Shown here one piece after another: positions 6,322-9,550 of a stretch of 9,550 nt of DNA. The notes under the pieces are model-generated. The model was not told the origin of the DNA and did no database searches. It saw only the letters and a list, made by a program, of their open reading frames with translations. Origin of the DNA: Thermoanaerobaculales bacterium (lineage in GTDB: Bacteria > Acidobacteriota > Thermoanaerobaculia > Thermoanaerobaculales > Sulfomarinibacteraceae). Position numbers and translations under genes: made by a program. Position 1 is the stretch's first letter, and the number at the start of each line of letters is the position of its first letter. The DNA lies in the NCBI GenBank assembly GCA_025456385.1, contig JALOKS010000095.1, positions 1 to 9,550 on the forward strand, read 5' to 3'.

Positions 6322-8402
6322 ACGGGTACCGGCGCTGCGGAGCGGGCCGTCTCGCGGCGGTCCTGATCGGCATGCTGCTGTGCGGGCGGCTGCAGGAGGC
6401 GGCCGCGCAGGGCCTGGAGCCGGGCGACGCAGCCGCGGACGGGGCGAGTCCCGGCCACGTGGTCCCGACCAGCTCCCTGGGCGGCATCGAGCCCCGCGGC
6501 GCCGCCCTCCTGCTGTCGGGCCAGCGCGGCGGCGAGGTACCCGGCGCGGTGCTGTGGACCCTGGCCGGCGACGCCGGGGAGGCGGGGGAGGCGGCGATCG
6601 TGGTCCTCGTGGAGGTCGACGGCCGCGAGCTCCTCGCCGGCTCCGATCCCAGCGAGGCCCCGGTCGAGATCTACGGCTACCTGGTCGACAACGCGGGCGC
6701 CGTCGCCGGCCATCTCGAGGAGGGCCTGCTCGTCAGCCGTCGCGAGCTCGCGGACCGGATCTCGAGGGGCGGCCTGAAGTTCGTCGCCGGGCTGACGGCG
6801 CCCCCCGGCCTCTACTCGCTCCGCGTGCTGGTCCGGAACCTCGCGACGCGGCGCTTCTTCCTCGCCCGCCAGGAGCTCGACCTCAGGCCGGCGGAGGCGG
6901 TGGGCTTGCGGCTGCTGCCGCCGCTGGTGGCCGAGCCCGGCGCGGGCTGGGTGGTCGCCGCCGCCCCGGCGGTCGATCCTGCGCGCCTGCTCGCCGCGCT
7001 GCCCCTGCGCGGGCGGTGGCCCTCCGCGTTCCCCGGCTGGCCTTCGGCCGAGCCGCTCGAGCTCGTGCTGGCGACCTCTCCGCTGGGCGACGGGCACTCG
7101 CTGTCGGCGCAGCTCCTGGACCGCTCGGGGACGGCGATCCTGGACCCGGAGGTCGCGGTGGGGGCGGAGCTCTCGCCCGCCGGCGGCCTGGCTTCCCATG
7201 CGGCGAGGGTGGCCGTGCCGGACCTGCCGCCCGGCGAGTACCGGCTCGCGCTCAGCCTGACCGACCGCGACAGCGGTGAGGCCGTCTCGCACTCGCTGCC
7301 GGTCGTGATCCACGACCGGCCGCAGGCCCTGGCCTGGACCGACCCCGAGGCGCCGCGGGCGGCGGTTCCTGCGGCCCCGCCGGTGCGCGCCGCCGCGGCC
7401 ACGAGCACGGAGATCGAGGACGCGAGGCTGCGCGCGGCCTACGAGTCGGCCCTCCGGAGGTGGGCGGCCGGCGACGCCGTCGCCGCTCGGAGGGAGCTCA
7501 GCGAGCTCGAGAGGACCGTGGTCGGCGCCCCCTCGACCCGCAGCTGGCGGCGGCTTTTCAATCTCGAGCAGCTGGCGGTGCTGGCGCTCGCCGAACGGAG
7601 GCCCGCCGCCGTGATGGGCGCCGCGATGCTGCACCGGGACATGCACCCCTGGTACATGGCGCGGCGCGAGACTGACCTCGCCGAGCACTCCTGGCAGCTG
7701 GCGGCGATGATCGCCCGCGTGGCGGGCTCGATCACGGTCTGGCGGCCCCCCGCCGGCTTCAGCGAGTGCCTGCTGCTCGACCTCGCCTCCCGGCTCGCCG
7801 CGATCGGCCAGTGGCGCGGTACCCGGCGGGCGCTCGAGGTGGCGGCGGAGGTCGCGCCGGGGAGCGCCGCGGCGTGGCTCGGGCTGGGCGCGCTGCACGA
7901 GCGCACGGGGGATCCCGACGAGGCGGCGTCCGCCCTCGAGCGGCTGCTGCGCGACCACCCGGGCCATCCCGAGGGACGCCTCCGTCTGGCCGTGAACCGG
8001 GCGCGGCTCGGTTCCGAGCGCGCGGCCGAGGAGCTGATGCGCGGGCTCCTCGAGCCGGGCACCCCGCTGTGGATCCGGACGCTGGCCTACCAGGAGCTCT
8101 GCGGCCTGCTCATCGCGAGCAACCGGTCCGAGCAGGCGGTCGCGCTGGTGCGGGAGGCGGTGGCGCAGATCCCGGACAACCAGCGGCTGCGGATTCTCGA
8201 GGTGTACGCCCTCGACAGCGCCGGGCGCTCGCGAGAGTCGGCGGCGGCGGTCGCCCGCCTGGAAGGCAGCGTCTCGCAGGCGAGCACCTCGCCGCGCTAC
8301 CGCTACTCGCGGTGGCCCGACCTCGACGGCGAGCGGGTCCGTGCGACCCTGGCCGAGGCGGAGCGCGCGGGGCGCGCAGCGCTCGCCGAGGAGCTGCCGT
8401 GA
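6318..8402 (+). CDS. Exported protein with two beta-sandwich domains and C-terminal TPR repeats
   Basis: The 694-residue product begins at TTG, in a four-base overlap (TTGA) with the upstream stop, which implies translational coupling. Residues 1-31 form a signal peptide with core 'LAAVLIGMLLCG' and likely cleavage after EAAAQ, so it should act outside the cytoplasm. Two successive beta-rich domains follow: residues ~90-194, with 'PVEIYGYLVDNAGAVAGHL' and 'PPGLYSLRVLVRNLATRRF', and ~240-332, with 'LELVLATSPLGDGHSL' and 'PPGEYRLALSLTDRDSGEA'. Both carry the PGxYxLxVxVxD hallmark seen in the C-terminal region of VWFA-related proteins, including the one just upstream. After an Ala/Pro-rich linker (~338-365) the rest is alpha-helical with TPR-like repeats, clearest at 'AWLGLGALHERTGDPDEAAS' (about residue 518) and 'ELCGLLIASNRSEQAVALV'. 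No catalytic motif or extra membrane segment is visible. Its place between two VWFA-related genes suggests a partner or scaffold role. I do not recognise a named family for the whole protein. Confidence 0.86.
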   Translation: MNGYRRCGAGRLAAVLIGMLLCGRLQEAAAQGLEPGDAAADGASPGHVVPTSSLGGIEPRGAALLLSGQRGGEVPGAVLWTLAGDAGEAGEAAIVVLVEVDGRELLAGSDPSEAPVEIYGYLVDNAGAVAGHLEEGLLVSRRELADRISRGGLKFVAGLTAPPGLYSLRVLVRNLATRRFFLARQELDLRPAEAVGLRLLPPLVAEPGAGWVVAAAPAVDPARLLAALPLRGRWPSAFPGWPSAEPLELVLATSPLGDGHSLSAQLLDRSGTAILDPEVAVGAELSPAGGLASHAARVAVPDLPPGEYRLALSLTDRDSGEAVSHSLPVVIHDRPQALAWTDPEAPRAAVPAAPPVRAAAATSTEIEDARLRAAYESALRRWAAGDAVAARRELSELERTVVGAPSTRSWRRLFNLEQLAVLALAERRPAAVMGAAMLHRDMHPWYMARRETDLAEHSWQLAAMIARVAGSITVWRPPAGFSECLLLDLASRLAAIGQWRGTRRALEVAAEVAPGSAAAWLGLGALHERTGDPDEAASALERLLRDHPGHPEGRLRLAVNRARLGSERAAEELMRGLLEPGTPLWIRTLAYQELCGLLIASNRSEQAVALVREAVAQIPDNQRLRILEVYALDSAGRSRESAAAVARLEGSVSQASTSPRYRYSRWPDLDGERVRATLAEAERAGRAALAEELP
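8388..8393 (+). promoter_or_regulatory. Ribosome-binding site for the GTG start at 8399
   Basis: GAGGAG lies five bases before GTG 8399-8401 and within the last codons of the TPR gene. With the GTGA overlap it supports reinitiation at 8399. Confidence 0.55.
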
Positions 8403-9550
8403 GTGCGCGCCGGCTGCTGCGCATCGGCGGCCTCCTGCTGGCCCTCGGAGCGCTGTCCGCTCCGGGCTCCGGTGAGGACAGCCAGGTCTGGGTGCACCTG
8501 AGAGCGCCCGCGGACGGCCAGGCGATCGTGGGTCGGGTCCAGCTCGAGGCCGAGGTGCTGGCGGAGCGCCCGATCCGCGATGTCTCGTTCTTCGTCGACG
8601 GCCGTCCCGTGGGGTCGCTGGCGGCGCCGCCCTTCCATCTGCGCGTCGATCTCGGCGGCGACAGCCGCTCACACCGCATCGAGGTGGTGGCGACGGATGC
8701 GGCCGGCAACCAGGGGCGGCACGGCGTGACCACGGCGCCGATGCCGGTCGGCGGCGAGTACGAGGTCGAGCTGCGCCAGCTCTACGTGACCGCGAGCCGC
8801 GGTGACGAGCCGGTGCGCGACCTCGATCGCGCCGCCTTCACGGTGTTCGACGACGGCCGTCCGCAGCGCCTCATCACCTTCGCCGGCGGCGAGGTGCCGT
8901 TCACCGCGGTGCTGCTGGTCGACGCCAGCTCCAGCATGTTCGGGGCCAAGCTGGAGGCGGCGCGCGCCGGCGCCGCGAGCTTCGTCGCGGGCATGCACGA
9001 GCTCGACGAGGCCAGGGTGGTCGTGTTCTCGGACGTGATCCAGAACAGCACCCCCTTCTCCGGCACCCCGGAGGTCCTCACGGCAGGCTTCACGGGTGTC
9101 GTCGGACTCGGCGGGACGGCGGTCAACGACCACCTCTACGCCGCCCTGAAGCTGCTCGAGAGCCGGCAGGGGCGCCGCCTGGTCGTGCTGCTGAGCGACG
9201 GCGTCGACTCCCACAGCGCGCTCGCCGCGGCCGCGGTCCGCGAGCACGCGCGGCGCAGCCAGGCGATGGTGTACTGGATCCGCCTGCTCGACCGCGGCGA
9301 GAGCCTCGACGAACGCGACCAACCGCAGATGGTCTCGGCCTGGCGCAGCCCGAGCCAGTACCGCGAGCAGCGCCGGGCCCTGCAGGAGATCGTCGAGCGC
9401 AGCGGGGGCCGGATGCTGCCGGTGCGATCGCCGGCCGAGATCGAGCCGGTCTTCGGGAGCATCCTGCTCGAGCTGCGGGCGCAGTACGCCCTCGGCTACT
9501 ACCCCGACGAGCGGCGCCGCGACGGCAGCTGGCACAAGGTGCGGGTCGAG
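8399..9550 (+). CDS. Secreted Ig-like + VWFA-related protein with intact MIDAS, 5' part
   Basis: The frame starts at GTG 8399, overlapping the TPR gene stop by four bases (GTGA), and stays open for 384 codons to the window edge; the C-terminus is missing. A signal peptide 'MSARRLLRIGGLLLALGA' is followed by a bacterial Ig-like domain (about residues 29-105; 'VSFFVDGRPVGSL' and 'HRIEVVATDAAGNQG' match the Big_7-type pattern). The VWFA-related entry strand (residues 121-165, 'AAFTVFDDGRPQRLITF') leads into a VWA domain with a complete metal-ion-dependent adhesion site: D175-A-S177-S-S179, T240 in GLGGTAVND, and D267 in 'VVLLSDGVDSHS'. The last visible residues, 'QYALGYYPDERRRDGSWHK', match the family's characteristic near-C-terminal signature, so probably only a few dozen residues are missing unless a further domain follows. 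A divalent-cation-dependent protein-ligand interaction outside the cytoplasm is inferred. It is cotranscribed with the two upstream genes by overlap. Confidence 0.93.
   Translation, partial: MSARRLLRIGGLLLALGALSAPGSGEDSQVWVHLRAPADGQAIVGRVQLEAEVLAERPIRDVSFFVDGRPVGSLAAPPFHLRVDLGGDSRSHRIEVVATDAAGNQGRHGVTTAPMPVGGEYEVELRQLYVTASRGDEPVRDLDRAAFTVFDDGRPQRLITFAGGEVPFTAVLLVDASSSMFGAKLEAARAGAASFVAGMHELDEARVVVFSDVIQNSTPFSGTPEVLTAGFTGVVGLGGTAVNDHLYAALKLLESRQGRRLVVLLSDGVDSHSALAAAAVREHARRSQAMVYWIRLLDRGESLDERDQPQMVSAWRSPSQYREQRRALQEIVERSGGRMLPVRSPAEIEPVFGSILLELRAQYALGYYPDERRRDGSWHKVRVE

Noticed and set aside
6219..8672. Antisense open frame of about 820 codons on the - strand
   Set aside because: It spans the junctions of three overlapping + strand genes, has R/G/P/A-rich sequence without a domain, and is explained by codon bias of the sense genes.
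8669..9535. Antisense open frame on the - strand at the right edge
   Set aside because: The + strand here encodes an unmistakable VWA domain with a complete MIDAS; the antisense frame has no family features.

Overview
The window is very GC-rich (roughly 70% by eye), almost fully coding, and every supported gene lies on the + strand. The gene content suggests an Acidobacteriota genome (a Thermoanaerobaculia/Holophagae-like lineage is a guess): an Oar-type TonB-dependent receptor with an N-terminal carboxypeptidase-regulatory-like domain, two secreted proteins of the 'VWFA-related Acidobacterial' family, and a TPR-rich protein tail resembling acidobacterial Ser/Thr-kinase/TPR proteins. No RNA gene, CRISPR array, insertion sequence, integrase or phage gene was seen.

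Layout. (1) Positions 2-1057 are the 3' part of a TPR protein whose N-terminus, probably a kinase domain, lies off the left edge. A perfect GC-rich hairpin (1075-1101) follows its stop codon. (2) An outer-membrane TonB-dependent receptor fills the frame up to 4284. Its true start is unclear: the only in-frame GTG lies in the loop of that hairpin, the TTG alternative gives an odd leader, and the best signal peptide begins at an ACG codon (1249). A strong intrinsic terminator (4311-4344) closes this unit. (3) A new transcription unit then begins, with a plausible sigma70-type promoter (4423-4451) 22 bases before an ATG at 4474. It contains three exported proteins joined by two 4-base stop/start overlaps (TTGA at 6318, GTGA at 8399): a VWFA-related protein with a degenerate metal site, a beta-sandwich plus TPR protein, and a second VWFA-related protein with a complete MIDAS. 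The last gene is not annotated by a closed frame because it runs off the right edge.

How they may work together. The three-gene unit encodes signal-peptide-bearing, non-enzymatic-looking proteins built from protein-interaction modules (VWA, Ig-like/beta-sandwich, TPR). The tight coupling suggests they are made in fixed proportion and may form an envelope or periplasmic assembly. The closest familiar logic is the VWA+TPR pairing in Bat-type operons, but nothing here shows direct homology to those. The receptor upstream is separated by a terminator and is probably regulated independently.
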